DNA of 64,000 nt from Planctomycetota bacterium (GTDB lineage: Bacteria; Planctomycetota; J058), in assembly GCA_023954375.1 (NCBI GenBank), contig JAMLIC010000025.1, forward strand, positions 62,001 through 126,000. The letters run 5' to 3'. Each line of letters begins with the position of its first letter. Within the stretch, counting starts at the first letter, position 1. The notes under the pieces are model-generated. The model did not search any database, was not told the origin of the DNA, and saw only the letters and a list, made by a program, of their open reading frames with translations. The translations under genes were made by a program, and so were the position numbers. Below are positions 44,863 through 54,004 of the stretch, one piece after another.

Positions 44863-45759
44863 GTGACGCGCCTGCGGCTGGTCGACGACGACGTCCCGCG
44901 GGAGACCGTCGAGCTCCTGCAGAGGGCCTCCGCCGCGCGCGGGGTCGAGGTCGACCACCTCGACGCGAAGGTCTTCTCCTACGACCTCGACGCGCGCTGC
45001 CGCCCGGGCGAGCTCCTGTTCCGGCCGGCCGTGTCGCTCGCGGCCATGCGGGTCGAGCACTTCCTGTGGGCGGACGGGGTCGGGACCTTCTACGCCCACC
45101 CGCGGCGGATCGACTTCACCCCCTTCAACTCCGCCTGGATCCACGAGCGCGCCGGGGTCCCCGTGCCGCCGACGATCTACGGGTCCACGCTCGACCGCGA
45201 CGTCCTGCGCCGGCAGGTCGCGAGCCTGGGCGGCCTGCCGGTCGTCGTGAAGATCCTCGGCGGCTCGGGCGGGCTGGGCGTGATCAAGGTCGACGCCTGG
45301 CCGACGCTCTTCTCGCTGGTCGAGTACGCGGTCTCGCTCGGCAACCAGCCGCTCGTGCAGGCGTTCGTCCCCGAGGCCGTCCACTGGCGCTGCGTCGTCG
45401 TGGGCGACCGCGTCGTGGCCGCCTACCGCAACGTCCAGCTCGCCGACGACTTCCGCACCGTGGGCAGCACCGACCCCGACGACGTCCGCCCGCCGCCGCC
45501 CGGGATGGCCGACGTCGCCGTGCGCGCGGTCGCGGCGCTCGAGCTCGAGCACGGCGGGGTCGACGTGCTGGCGACGCCCGACGGCGCCTACTACGTGCTC
45601 GAGGCCAACTTCCCCTGCTACTTCCCGCACGCGCAGGTGGTGAGCGGGGTCGACGTCGCGGGCGCGATGATCGACCATCTGCTGGCGAAGGTCCGGCCGG
45701 CCCGCGCGGCGCGGAACGGCGAGCGGCCCGGCCGCGCGCGCACCCCGCGGCGTCGCTGA
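44863..45759 (+). CDS. RimK-like ATP-grasp ligase
   Basis: The product has 298 residues and starts at a GTG. An N-terminal pre-ATP-grasp region (1-95) precedes the ATP-grasp core: LPVVVKILGGSGGLGVIKVD (ATP-binding Lys and Gly-rich loop), QPLVQAFVPEAVHWRCVVVG, and the Mg-binding segment YYVLEANFPCYFP (Glu and Asn). RimK-type enzymes join a carboxylate to an amine or hydroxyl, for example adding glutamates to proteins or forming ester/amide crosslinks in ribosomal peptides. Being 3 bases from the Gln-rich repeat gene, it probably modifies that protein. The Arg-rich tail after residue 278 is not part of the fold. Confidence 0.78.
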   Translation: MTRLRLVDDDVPRETVELLQRASAARGVEVDHLDAKVFSYDLDARCRPGELLFRPAVSLAAMRVEHFLWADGVGTFYAHPRRIDFTPFNSAWIHERAGVPVPPTIYGSTLDRDVLRRQVASLGGLPVVVKILGGSGGLGVIKVDAWPTLFSLVEYAVSLGNQPLVQAFVPEAVHWRCVVVGDRVVAAYRNVQLADDFRTVGSTDPDDVRPPPPGMADVAVRAVAALELEHGGVDVLATPDGAYYVLEANFPCYFPHAQVVSGVDVAGAMIDHLLAKVRPARAARNGERPGRARTPRRR

Positions 45760-45790
45760 TCCTGGGTCCGGTCCACGTTCCGGGGGCGGG

Positions 45791-45796
45791 TATGAT
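45791..45796 (+). promoter_or_regulatory. -10 element TATGAT
   Basis: TATGAT lies 27 nt before the ATG at 45824, with GGAGG at 45812. It is of the TAnnnT class. Confidence 0.5.
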
Positions 45797-45823
45797 CCGG
45801 GCCCTTCGCCCGGAGGCCCTCGA

Positions 45824-48619
45824 ATGTCCCGCTCCTCGCCCATCGCCGCCCTCGCGCTCGGCGTCGTCGCCGCCTCGCGCGCGTCCGCCCTCGACGCGCC
45901 GCTGCCGGTCGTCGAGCGCGAGCTGAACAACGGCCTCAAGGTCCTCGTGCTCGAGGACCGCTCGATCCCGAACGTCGCCGTCTACGTCGGCTGGCGCGTC
46001 GGCTCGCGCAACGAGGTGCCGGGGATCACCGGCCTGGCGCACTTCTTCGAGCACATGATGTTCTCGGGCGGCGCGCGCTACGGCGGCCACTTCGACCCGA
46101 TCATGGAGGCGGCCGGCGGGAGCAACAACGCCTACACGAGCCAGGACGTGACCGTCTACCAGGACTGGGTCCCCTCGGCGCAGCTGCCGCTCGTCCTCGA
46201 CATGGAGGCCGACCGCATGCGCGGCATGCGCTTCGACCCGGCCGCCGTGGAGACGGAGCGCGGCGTCGTCGCCAGCGAGCGGCGGCTCTCCATGGAGGAG
46301 CCGGTCGAGGTCATGCGCGAGCAGCTGTGGGCGGCGGCCTACACGGCGCACCCCTACCAGTGGAGCGTCCTCGGCCACATGGTCGACATCATGGGCTGGA
46401 GGCAGGAGGACCTGGAGCGCTTCTTCGCCACGCACTACGCGCCGAACAACGCGGTGCTGGTGATCGTCGGCGACGTCGAGCCCGCGACGGCGTTCGAGCT
46501 GGTCGAGGAGAAGATGGGCGCCATCCCCCGGGGCCCCGAGCGCCGGCCGATCCACACCCAGGAGCCGCCGCAGAAGGGCGAGCGGCGCGTGGTCGTCGAG
46601 GACGAGAACGCGCACCTGCGGCAGGTCATGGCCGCGTGGCACATCGGCCGCACCGGCGACGCCGACTTCCCCGCGGTCGAGGTCCTCGAGCGGCTCCTGC
46701 TCGTGGGCGAGAGCAGCCGGCTCTACCAGGCGCTCGTCGAGCGCGAGGCGGTGTGCCTCGACGTGGGCGGCGGCTTCCAGGGCTACCAGTTCGACCCGAG
46801 CCTGTTCGCCGTCGAGCTGACCATGCGCGAGGGCGTCGCGCCCGAGCACGGCGAGGCGCTCCTCTACGCCGAGCTGGACCGGCTCGCCCGCGAGGGGCCG
46901 ACGGCGAGGGAGCTGGACAAGGCCAAGAACGGCCTCGTCGCGGCGGTCGTCCGGCAGCTGAAGACGATCAACGGCAAGGCGTCGCTCCTCATGGACGCGG
47001 AGCTGTTCTTCGGCGGCTGGCAGCGGCTCCCCGAGCACATCGCGGCCGTGCGCGCCGTCACGGCCGAGGACGTCACGCGCGTGGCCGCCGCGACGTTCAC
47101 GCGTAAGAACCGGACGGTCGTGACGCTCGAGGTCCCGGAGGGGCGGACGGCCGCCGCGGCGACGGACGCCGAGGCCGGGACCGAGGCCGACGCGGAGGCC
47201 GAGGCCGAGGCCGACGAGGCCGAGGCGAAGCCGGCGCCGGCCCCGCGGCCGCGGCCGGAGCTGCCGGCGCCGCTGCCCGGCAAGGGCAAGGCCGTGCGCC
47301 TGCCGGCGACGGTCGACTTCCAGCTCGCCAACGGCCTGCGCGTGATCCTCGTTCCGGACCGGGACGTGCCGGTGCTGAGCCTGCAGGCGCGGGTGGCCGG
47401 CGGCGGGCTCGAGGACGCGCCGGGCAAGGAGGGCGCGACGGCGCTCCTGGCGACGCTCCTCGGCAAGGGCGCGGGCGAGCGCGACGCGGTCGCCTTCCAG
47501 GAGGCGGTCGACTTCGTCGGCGGCCACTTCGGCGCCGCGGCCGGCACGCGCTGGCTCGAGGTCCAGGCGGAGTTCCTCTCCAAGGACACCGCGCTCGCCC
47601 TCGACCTCCTCGCCGACGCGCTCCTGCGCCCGCGCCTCGACGCGGCGGAGCTCGACAAGGAGAAGGGCAAGGCCAAGGACGCGATCGCCGCCGCGCGCGA
47701 GGAGCCCTCGCAGATCATCGGCCGCTACTTCGGCGCCTGGCTGTTCCGCGGGCATCCGTTCGCGCGCCCCGCGGGCGGCGACGAGCGCTCGCTCGAGCGG
47801 GTGACCCACGACGACGTGAAGGCGGCCGCGCGCCGGGTCCTGGTGCCCGCGCGCACGTGGCTGGTGGTCGCCGGCGACTTCGACCCGGCCGAGCTGCGCC
47901 CGGCGCTCGAGGCCCGCTTCGGCGGCTGGGAGGCCGAGGCCGCCGCCCCCGCCGCGGCGCCCGGCCCGGCGCCGGCGACGGCGAGCAGGGTGCTCCTCGT
48001 CAACAAGCCCGACTCGCTCCAGACCTACTTCATGTTCGGCAACGTGGCCTTCGACTGGAGCGACCCCGACTACGCGGCCCGCTTCCTGGCCAACACCGTC
48101 CTCGGCGGCCGCTTCACCAGCCGCCTGAACAAGGCCCTGCGCGTCGACAGCGGCCTCACCTACGGCGCGCGCTCCTGGGTCGACGACGTGCGCAAGGGGC
48201 CGCTGATCGTCTCCACCTACACGGCCACCGACACGAGCCGCGAGGCGCTCGAGCTCGCCCACCGCGTCTACCGCGACTTCGTGGCCGGCGGCCTGACGCA
48301 GGAGGAGCTCGACTCGGCGCGCGCCTACATCAAGGGCCAGTACGCGCCCGACACGCTCGAGACCGCCGACCAGGTCGGCGCCATGGTCCTGTCGCTGGCG
48401 TTCGACGGCCTGCCGCGCGATGTCGTCGACCGCTTCTTCGAGCGGCTCGACGCGCTGACGCTGGAGAAGGTCAACCAGGTGATCACGCGGCGCCTCCCCA
48501 AGGACGCGCTGGCCTGGGTCGTGGTCGGCCAGGCCGACGTCCTGCGCCCGATCGTCAAGCAGTTCGGCGAGGTGACGCAGGTCGAGCTCAAGGCCCCGGG
48601 GTTCGGCCCCGGGTTCTAG
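45824..48619 (+). CDS. Exported M16 (pitrilysin-type) peptidase, two-domain pair
   Basis: The product has 931 residues and a signal peptide (about 1-23). The first M16 unit (about 30-430) has the inverted zinc motif HFFEHMMF with downstream Glu (ETERGVVASE), so it is catalytic. An acidic/Pro linker (about 445-485) joins the second unit, which keeps the fold (FQLANGLRVILVPDRDVPVL) but has ATALLATLL where HxxEH is expected, so it is non-catalytic. This active/inactive fused pair forms a closed clamshell that degrades peptides. It probably acts in the periplasm. It has its own promoter, although it follows the ATP-grasp gene by 64 bases. Confidence 0.9.
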   Translation: MSRSSPIAALALGVVAASRASALDAPLPVVERELNNGLKVLVLEDRSIPNVAVYVGWRVGSRNEVPGITGLAHFFEHMMFSGGARYGGHFDPIMEAAGGSNNAYTSQDVTVYQDWVPSAQLPLVLDMEADRMRGMRFDPAAVETERGVVASERRLSMEEPVEVMREQLWAAAYTAHPYQWSVLGHMVDIMGWRQEDLERFFATHYAPNNAVLVIVGDVEPATAFELVEEKMGAIPRGPERRPIHTQEPPQKGERRVVVEDENAHLRQVMAAWHIGRTGDADFPAVEVLERLLLVGESSRLYQALVEREAVCLDVGGGFQGYQFDPSLFAVELTMREGVAPEHGEALLYAELDRLAREGPTARELDKAKNGLVAAVVRQLKTINGKASLLMDAELFFGGWQRLPEHIAAVRAVTAEDVTRVAAATFTRKNRTVVTLEVPEGRTAAAATDAEAGTEADAEAEAEADEAEAKPAPAPRPRPELPAPLPGKGKAVRLPATVDFQLANGLRVILVPDRDVPVLSLQARVAGGGLEDAPGKEGATALLATLLGKGAGERDAVAFQEAVDFVGGHFGAAAGTRWLEVQAEFLSKDTALALDLLADALLRPRLDAAELDKEKGKAKDAIAAAREEPSQIIGRYFGAWLFRGHPFARPAGGDERSLERVTHDDVKAAARRVLVPARTWLVVAGDFDPAELRPALEARFGGWEAEAAAPAAAPGPAPATASRVLLVNKPDSLQTYFMFGNVAFDWSDPDYAARFLANTVLGGRFTSRLNKALRVDSGLTYGARSWVDDVRKGPLIVSTYTATDTSREALELAHRVYRDFVAGGLTQEELDSARAYIKGQYAPDTLETADQVGAMVLSLAFDGLPRDVVDRFFERLDALTLEKVNQVITRRLPKDALAWVVVGQADVLRPIVKQFGEVTQVELKAPGFGPGF

Positions 48620-48621
48620 CG

Positions 48622-49593
48622 GTGGCCGACCCCGACCTGCGTGAGCTGGAGCGGCGCTGGGCCGAGGGCGAGGGCGAGCTGGCCGTGGGCGAGGCGTACG
48701 AGCGGGCGCTCGAGCGGACCGGCGCCGACGTCGGCCGACGGCTGCATGTCCGGCAGCAGGTGCTCGGGCGGCACGTCGCCGAGGTCGGGCTGGGCGGCGT
48801 CGCCCCCGGGCCGCTTCCGGAGGTCGACCCCTTCGCGTTTTCGCTCACCGTCCCGGGCGAAGGAGCCTTCGACACCTGGCGGCGCCTGCGAGGGCGGGCG
48901 GAGGCGATGCGCGCCTGGCCGGTGGTGGTGGGCGCCCCCGACACGCTGGAGCGGATCGTCGAGCGCATCGCCGAAGCACCCGACCTGACCGTCCCGGGGG
49001 TCCTGGCCCGGGCGGCGACGCTGACCATGATCGACCCGATCGCGTGGGAGCGCGAGCGCCTCACGCACGCGGTCGAGCGCGCTCGCGCCGCGGGGTCACC
49101 TCACCTGGCCTTCCTGGAGCGCCTCCTGGCCCTGGCGCAGGAGCGGCGGCCGAGCGCGGGCGGAGGCGACGACTGGGTGGACGACGTCCACCCCTGGACG
49201 GAGCTCTCCGCGCAGACCGACGTGCGCTACGCTCCCGACGCTCCGGGCGGCTACGTGCAGGAGCCCCATGCTCAGGTGGTCGTGGTCCTCCTCCCCACGA
49301 CCGCGCCCTGGCACGCGGCGGCTTACCTGCGCTTCGGCGGCTTCAACGCCTGCCCGCCGCCCCACGAGCACGTGGCCCTTCACCGGCACTGGTTCGAGCG
49401 CTGGGGCGCCGAGCCGGCGGCGATCACCACGGACGTCGTGGAGATGAACGTGACCCGGCCGGCGGCGACGCGCGCCGAGGCGCTGGCCATCGCGGACGAG
49501 CACCTGGACTGCGCCTCCGAGGGCGAGACCGGCCGGGGGCGGCTGGCGGCGCGGCTGCTGGGCGCCCGGGTGTGGCGCCTGTGGTGGGACTGA
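48622..49593 (+). CDS. Protein with C-terminal DUF4253 domain
   Basis: GTG at 48622, 2 bases after the M16 stop, gives 323 residues. The C-terminal 110 residues match the DUF4253 pattern: an aromatic-rich core (AAYLRFGGFNACPPPHEHVA), then HWFERWGAEPAAITTDVVEM, and the typical terminal WRLWWD. The N-terminal half has a DPFAFSLTVPGEG segment and no recognised domain. No signal peptide is present, so it is cytosolic. DUF4253 proteins have no established biochemical role; many are linked to toxin-immunity or knot-type small families. Confidence 0.65.
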   Translation: MADPDLRELERRWAEGEGELAVGEAYERALERTGADVGRRLHVRQQVLGRHVAEVGLGGVAPGPLPEVDPFAFSLTVPGEGAFDTWRRLRGRAEAMRAWPVVVGAPDTLERIVERIAEAPDLTVPGVLARAATLTMIDPIAWERERLTHAVERARAAGSPHLAFLERLLALAQERRPSAGGGDDWVDDVHPWTELSAQTDVRYAPDAPGGYVQEPHAQVVVVLLPTTAPWHAAAYLRFGGFNACPPPHEHVALHRHWFERWGAEPAAITTDVVEMNVTRPAATRAEALAIADEHLDCASEGETGRGRLAARLLGARVWRLWWD

Positions 49594-49594
49594 C

Positions 49595-50572
49595 ATGGAA
49601 GATGTGATCGCGCGTGTGGACGTGACCGCCGCGGCTGGCCGCCTCCACGGCGTCGTCCGCGAGACGCCGCTGGTGCCGTTCCCCTCGGGCGACCCGCGGG
49701 TCGAGCTCCGGCTCAAGCTCGAGTGCCTGCAGGAGGCGGGCGCCTTCAAGGCGCGCGGGGCCTGGAACCAGGTCTCGCAGCTCACGCCCGAGGAGCGCGC
49801 GCGCGGCGTCGTCGCCACGAGCTCGGGGAACCACGCCCGTGCGCTCGCCTGGGCGGCCGGCCGCGCCGGCGTGCGCTGCACGGTGTTCATGCCCCGGGAC
49901 GCCTACCCGAACAAGGTGCAGGCCTGCCGCGACGAGGGGGCCGAGGTCGTGCTCTGCCCCACCCGGGAGGCTGCCGAGGCGGCCTGCCGCGAGCGCGTCG
50001 CCGCGGGCGCCGTGCTCGTGCATCCCTACGACGCCCTGCGCACGATCGAGGGCGCGGGCACCGTCGGCCTCGAGGTGGCCCGGCAGTGGCCCGGGGTCGA
50101 GGTCGTCGTGTCGCCGGTCGGCGGCGGCGGCCTGATCTCGGGGACGGCGATCGCGCTCGCCCGCGCGCTCGGCGGGCGGGTGCGCGTCGTCGGCGTCGAG
50201 CCGGCCGGGGCGCCCAAGATGACGCTCGCCCTCGAGCGCGGCGCGCCGGTGACGCTCGCGACGATCACCACGCAGGTCCAGGGCCTCTGTCCGCTGAACG
50301 TGGGCGCGCTGAACCTCGAGGCCTGCCGGCGCTTCGTCGAGCGCGTCGTCACGCTCGACGACGCCCCGATCCTCGACGTCCAGCGCCGCCTCGTGCGCGA
50401 GGCCGACCTCACCGTCGAGCCCGCCGGCGCCGCGGCGACGGCGCTCGTCCTCACCGGCGGGCTGCCGGCCTCGTGGCTCGAGGGGCGCAGCGCCGCCGAC
50501 CCGCTACGGGTCGTGGCCCTCGTGTCGGGCGGCAACCCCGATCCGGCGCAGCTCGCCGGGCTTCGCGGCTGA
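49595..50572 (+). CDS. PLP-dependent threonine dehydratase/serine racemase-like enzyme
   Basis: The product has 325 residues of fold-type II. The PLP Lys is in GAFKARGAWNQV, the phosphate-binding turn is SPVGGGGLISGTAIA, and the substrate Ser/Asn loop is ATSSGNHARALAW. Length and lack of a C-terminal ACT regulatory domain fit catabolic threonine dehydratase (TdcB) or serine racemase, giving 2-oxobutanoate or pyruvate plus ammonia. Exact substrate choice is not decidable. It starts 1 base after the DUF4253 stop, so they may be co-transcribed. Confidence 0.85.
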   Translation: MEDVIARVDVTAAAGRLHGVVRETPLVPFPSGDPRVELRLKLECLQEAGAFKARGAWNQVSQLTPEERARGVVATSSGNHARALAWAAGRAGVRCTVFMPRDAYPNKVQACRDEGAEVVLCPTREAAEAACRERVAAGAVLVHPYDALRTIEGAGTVGLEVARQWPGVEVVVSPVGGGGLISGTAIALARALGGRVRVVGVEPAGAPKMTLALERGAPVTLATITTQVQGLCPLNVGALNLEACRRFVERVVTLDDAPILDVQRRLVREADLTVEPAGAAATALVLTGGLPASWLEGRSAADPLRVVALVSGGNPDPAQLAGLRG

Positions 50573-50608
50573 GCCCGGGCGCCTCCAACAGCGCGGGGCC
50601 GCCCGGCG

Positions 50609-50614
50609 TAACCT
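50609..50614 (+). promoter_or_regulatory. -10 element TAACCT
   Basis: TAACCT followed by CTCCCA lies 18 nt before the ATG at 50633, with GGAGG at 50623. It is of the TAnnnT class. Confidence 0.45.
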
Positions 50615-50632
50615 CTCCCACCGGAGGCCCCG

Positions 50633-52084
50633 ATGCGACGCTGCTGGCCCACGCTCCCCCTGTTCGTCGTGGCCCTGGCCATCCCGGCGCTCGGTGTCGA
50701 CGCAGGCGACCTCACGGCGCCGGAGAAGACCGCCCTGCGCAAGGCGGAGCGGGAGCTGCTCGATCTGTCGAAGTTCGCCGCGCGCGGCAACGACCAGGCC
50801 GCCGCCGTCGCGGCCCTGCGGCTGGCCCTCGAGGTGACGCCGGACGCGGACAAGCCGCGCCAGGAGCTCGAGAAGCTGGAGAAGCGGCCCGTGCGCGGCA
50901 CGCCGAAGAGCGACTTCGCCGCCAAGCTGGAGGAGAAGCGGGCGGACGCGCGCAAGCAGGTCGGCCTGGCGCTGGCCGAGGCGGCCCTGGCGGCCGAGGC
51001 CGCGAGCCCGGCCCGCTACGAGCGCTACCTCGGGCTCATCCAGCGACGCTTCCCGGCGCCCGAGGCGCTCGAGCGCCTGGACCTGGCCTACTTCGCGCCC
51101 TACCAGCGGTGGCTGAGCCGCACCGACGCCCGGCTGCTCGAGCGCGGCGGCGAGGTCCACGAGGGCCAGCGGCTCGAGCCCGAGGCGGTCGCGGCGCTGG
51201 ACCGGCGCCACGCGAGCTGGAGCGACCCGTGGGTCGTGTCGGACGACGTCCACGAGGTGCGGACCACGATGCCGCTGCGGGTGGCCAACCAGATCCTCGC
51301 GTTCGTCGCCGCCTACCGGACCTACTTCCTCGACCGCTTCGGCCCCCTGTGGGACCTGCGCCCGCCGCGCGGCAAGCTGCCGCTGATCGTCACGCGCACC
51401 CAGGCGGAGCTGCGCGACCAGCTGCGCGCCGCGACGAGCGGGATGGGCGCCGCGGCGCCGGGCGGGGTGCAGGGGGCCGCCTTCTACCTGCAGACCAACG
51501 GCGCGCTCAACCCGTGCTTCGTCACCTACGAGCCGGTCGACGTGACCGGGGCCATGTTCAAGATCGAGCGCTTCGACCAGCTGGTGATCCCGCTCGTCCA
51601 CGAGGTCACGCACCAGCTCGCCTTCGAGTACTCGAAGCACGACGCCGACGCCACGCGCCAGGTGGCGCACCACTTCTGGGCCGTCGAGGCGATCGCCAAC
51701 TTCATGGGCTACCACGTGCTCGAGGACGGCGCCTGGCGGCTGACGCACCCGCGCACGATCCCCATGGGCGGCGGCGTGATCGAGGGGCCGTTCGCCTGGT
51801 GCAAGAACAACCGCGGCGCCCTGCCCCCGCTGCGCGCGTTCATGGCGCAGACGCACGAGCAGTTCATGTCGGTGAACAACTACCACATCGCGGCCACGCT
51901 GGCCTACTTCCTCCTCGAGGGCGAGGGCGGCAAGTACCGCGAGGGCTTCGTCAAGCTCCTCGAGCGCGTGCACCGCGTCCGCGACGCGGCCGACCTGTGG
52001 GAGCGGTGCCTCCCCGGCGTGAGCCACGACGCCCTCCAGCAGGAGTGGCTGCGCTTCGTGGGCGCGCTCCGCCTCGACGACTGA
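50633..52084 (+). CDS. Secreted zincin-like metalloprotease of unknown family
   Basis: The product has 483 residues. A signal peptide (about 1-25) is followed by a helical N-terminal region with Lys/Glu-rich segments. The C-terminal half contains LVIPLVHEVTHQLAFEY, a HExxH zinc site at about 322-326, and downstream HHFWAVEAIANFMGYH, whose Glu is placed as the third ligand of gluzincins. This resembles DUF1570-type proteins common in Planctomycetota, but I am not certain of the family. It should be exported and act on peptide or protein substrates. Confidence 0.65.
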   Translation: MRRCWPTLPLFVVALAIPALGVDAGDLTAPEKTALRKAERELLDLSKFAARGNDQAAAVAALRLALEVTPDADKPRQELEKLEKRPVRGTPKSDFAAKLEEKRADARKQVGLALAEAALAAEAASPARYERYLGLIQRRFPAPEALERLDLAYFAPYQRWLSRTDARLLERGGEVHEGQRLEPEAVAALDRRHASWSDPWVVSDDVHEVRTTMPLRVANQILAFVAAYRTYFLDRFGPLWDLRPPRGKLPLIVTRTQAELRDQLRAATSGMGAAAPGGVQGAAFYLQTNGALNPCFVTYEPVDVTGAMFKIERFDQLVIPLVHEVTHQLAFEYSKHDADATRQVAHHFWAVEAIANFMGYHVLEDGAWRLTHPRTIPMGGGVIEGPFAWCKNNRGALPPLRAFMAQTHEQFMSVNNYHIAATLAYFLLEGEGGKYREGFVKLLERVHRVRDAADLWERCLPGVSHDALQQEWLRFVGALRLDD

Positions 52085-52164
52085 GCCCACACGGCCCGTG
52101 CGGCGGGCGCACGGGGTTGCGCCGGCGCGCCCGGGCGTGGACCCTCGGGCTCGAGGTGCGCGCC

Positions 52165-53961
52165 ATGATCGACGCCCGGCTCGCCGCGCTCGCGGCGCTC
52201 GCGCTGGTCTGCCTGTCGCCAGTCCGGGCCCCGGTTCGGGCGCAGGAGGCCCGCCCTCCGGCGCCGGGCGCGGCGGTGGAGCGGCTCGAGCTCGTGGACG
52301 TGCGCTACCGCGTGCGGCGCGGCCTCGACGAGCTCGTGGGCGACCGTCGGGCGCTGGTCCTCGCGTTCACCACGCTCGACTGCCCGCTCGCCAACCGCTA
52401 CCTGCCGCGGCTCGCGGCGCTCGAGGCGGAGTACGCGCCGCGCGGCGTGCGCGTGGCGCTGGTCAACGCGGGGCCGCACGACGCGATGACCGCGATCGCC
52501 GCCCGGGCGCTCGAGGCCGGGGTCGACCTTCCGCTGCTCAAGGACCACGACGCCGCCGCGGCGCGGGCGCTGGGCGTGGGCTCCACGCCGGAGGTCGTCG
52601 TCCTCGACGCGGCGCGCCGCCTCGCCTACCGGGGGCGGATCGACGACCGGCTGCGCGTCACCGGCGAGCGGCCGGCGCCGGCGCGCGAGGACCTGCGCGA
52701 GGCGCTCGAGGACGTCCTCGCCGGCCGGCCCGTGCGCGTGGCCGAGACGGCCGTCGACGGCTGCCGCCTCGCCGGGCCGGCCCCCGCGCCGTCGTCGCCG
52801 CCTGGCTTCGCGCAGGTGCTGCCGATCCTCGAGCGGCGCTGCCAGGGCTGCCACCGGCCGGGCGGCCAGGCGCCGTTCTCCCTGCTCACCCACGACGACG
52901 CCTGGGCCCTGGCGGAGACGATCGCCGAGGTCGTGCGCGACGAGCGCATGCCGCCGTGGTCGGCCGCGCCCGGCGTCGGCGCCCTCGATCACGTCCGGGC
53001 GCTCACGCTCGAGGAGCGCCGGACGCTCCTGGCCTGGGTCGCGGCGGGCGCGCCGGAGGGCGACGCGCCCGCGACGCCGACGACGGCCGCGCCGCCGCCC
53101 GACACGGGCTGGCTGATCGACCCGCCGGACCTGGTGATCTCGATGGCGGCCGAGGTCGAGCTCCCGGCCGAGGGCCTCGTGCCCTACCGCTACGAGCTCC
53201 TGCCTCACACCTTCGAGGCCGACACGTGGATCGCCGAGGCGCAGCTCCGGCCGAGCAACCCGCGCGTCATGCACCACTGCAACCTCGCCTACCTGCTCCC
53301 CGACGACGGCTACCAGCGGCCGCACTTCATCACCGGCCAGGTCCCCGGCGGGCAGCCCATGCGGCTCGAGCCGGGGCTCGGGCTCAAGGTCCCGGCCGGC
53401 GCCGTGCTCGTCCTGCAGATCCACTACGTGACCACCGGCCGCCCCGAGCGCGACCGGATCTCGCTCGGGCTGCGCTGGCCGAGAGCGCCCGTGCGCAAGC
53501 AGGCGCGCCACCTGCGCCTCGAGGAGCCGCGCCTCGAGGTCCCGCCCGGCGCCCCCGCGCACCGGGTGCGGGTGAGCCGGACCTTGCCTGCCGACGCGAC
53601 CGGCCTGGCGCTCTTCATGCACATGCACCTGCGCGGGCGCGACGCGACGTTCCTGGCCCACCGGCCGGACGGGGTCACCGAGCCGCTGCTCGTGCTGCCC
53701 GCCTACGCGTTCGACTGGCAGCAGACCTACTTCCTCTCGAAGGGCGCGGTCCGCCTGCCGCGGGGGACGCGCATCGAGTGCGTCGCCCACTACGACAACT
53801 CGGCCTGGAACCCGTTCAACCCGGACCCGGGCGCGACCGTCCGCTACGGGCCGCAGACGCACGACGAGATGTTCTTCGGCTTCTTCTTCTACACCGACGA
53901 CGCCGAGGACCTCGACGTGCGCGTCGACCCGCGCACGGGGACGGCGCGGCGCTGGCACTGA
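52165..53961 (+). CDS. Secreted redoxin-cytochrome c-copper monooxygenase-like fusion
   Basis: The ATG at 52165 with GAGG upstream gives 598 residues. A signal peptide (ends PVRAQ) precedes a thioredoxin-like redoxin domain (about 35-185, FTTLDCPLANRYLPRLAALE; one Cys only). A haem-binding segment RRCQGCHRPGG (CxxCH, about 230) follows. The C-terminal half resembles copper type II ascorbate-dependent monooxygenases: RVMHHCNLAYL, LQIHYVTTG, LFMHMHLRGRDATF and the final TNSAW-like block DNSAWNPFNPD supply His and Met ligands. Similar three-part fusions occur in other environmental bacteria. The natural substrate is unknown. Confidence 0.78.
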   Translation: MIDARLAALAALALVCLSPVRAPVRAQEARPPAPGAAVERLELVDVRYRVRRGLDELVGDRRALVLAFTTLDCPLANRYLPRLAALEAEYAPRGVRVALVNAGPHDAMTAIAARALEAGVDLPLLKDHDAAAARALGVGSTPEVVVLDAARRLAYRGRIDDRLRVTGERPAPAREDLREALEDVLAGRPVRVAETAVDGCRLAGPAPAPSSPPGFAQVLPILERRCQGCHRPGGQAPFSLLTHDDAWALAETIAEVVRDERMPPWSAAPGVGALDHVRALTLEERRTLLAWVAAGAPEGDAPATPTTAAPPPDTGWLIDPPDLVISMAAEVELPAEGLVPYRYELLPHTFEADTWIAEAQLRPSNPRVMHHCNLAYLLPDDGYQRPHFITGQVPGGQPMRLEPGLGLKVPAGAVLVLQIHYVTTGRPERDRISLGLRWPRAPVRKQARHLRLEEPRLEVPPGAPAHRVRVSRTLPADATGLALFMHMHLRGRDATFLAHRPDGVTEPLLVLPAYAFDWQQTYFLSKGAVRLPRGTRIECVAHYDNSAWNPFNPDPGATVRYGPQTHDEMFFGFFFYTDDAEDLDVRVDPRTGTARRWH

Positions 53962-53969
53962 CCTGGGGG

Positions 53970-53975
53970 TAAGAT
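53970..53975 (+). promoter_or_regulatory. -10 element TAAGAT
   Basis: TAAGAT lies 29 nt before the ATG at 54005, followed by GGGGGGAGG and GGAGG. It is of the TAnnnT class. Confidence 0.45.
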
Positions 53976-54004
53976 GGACCCGCCGGGGGGAGGTGGAGGT
54001 CGCC

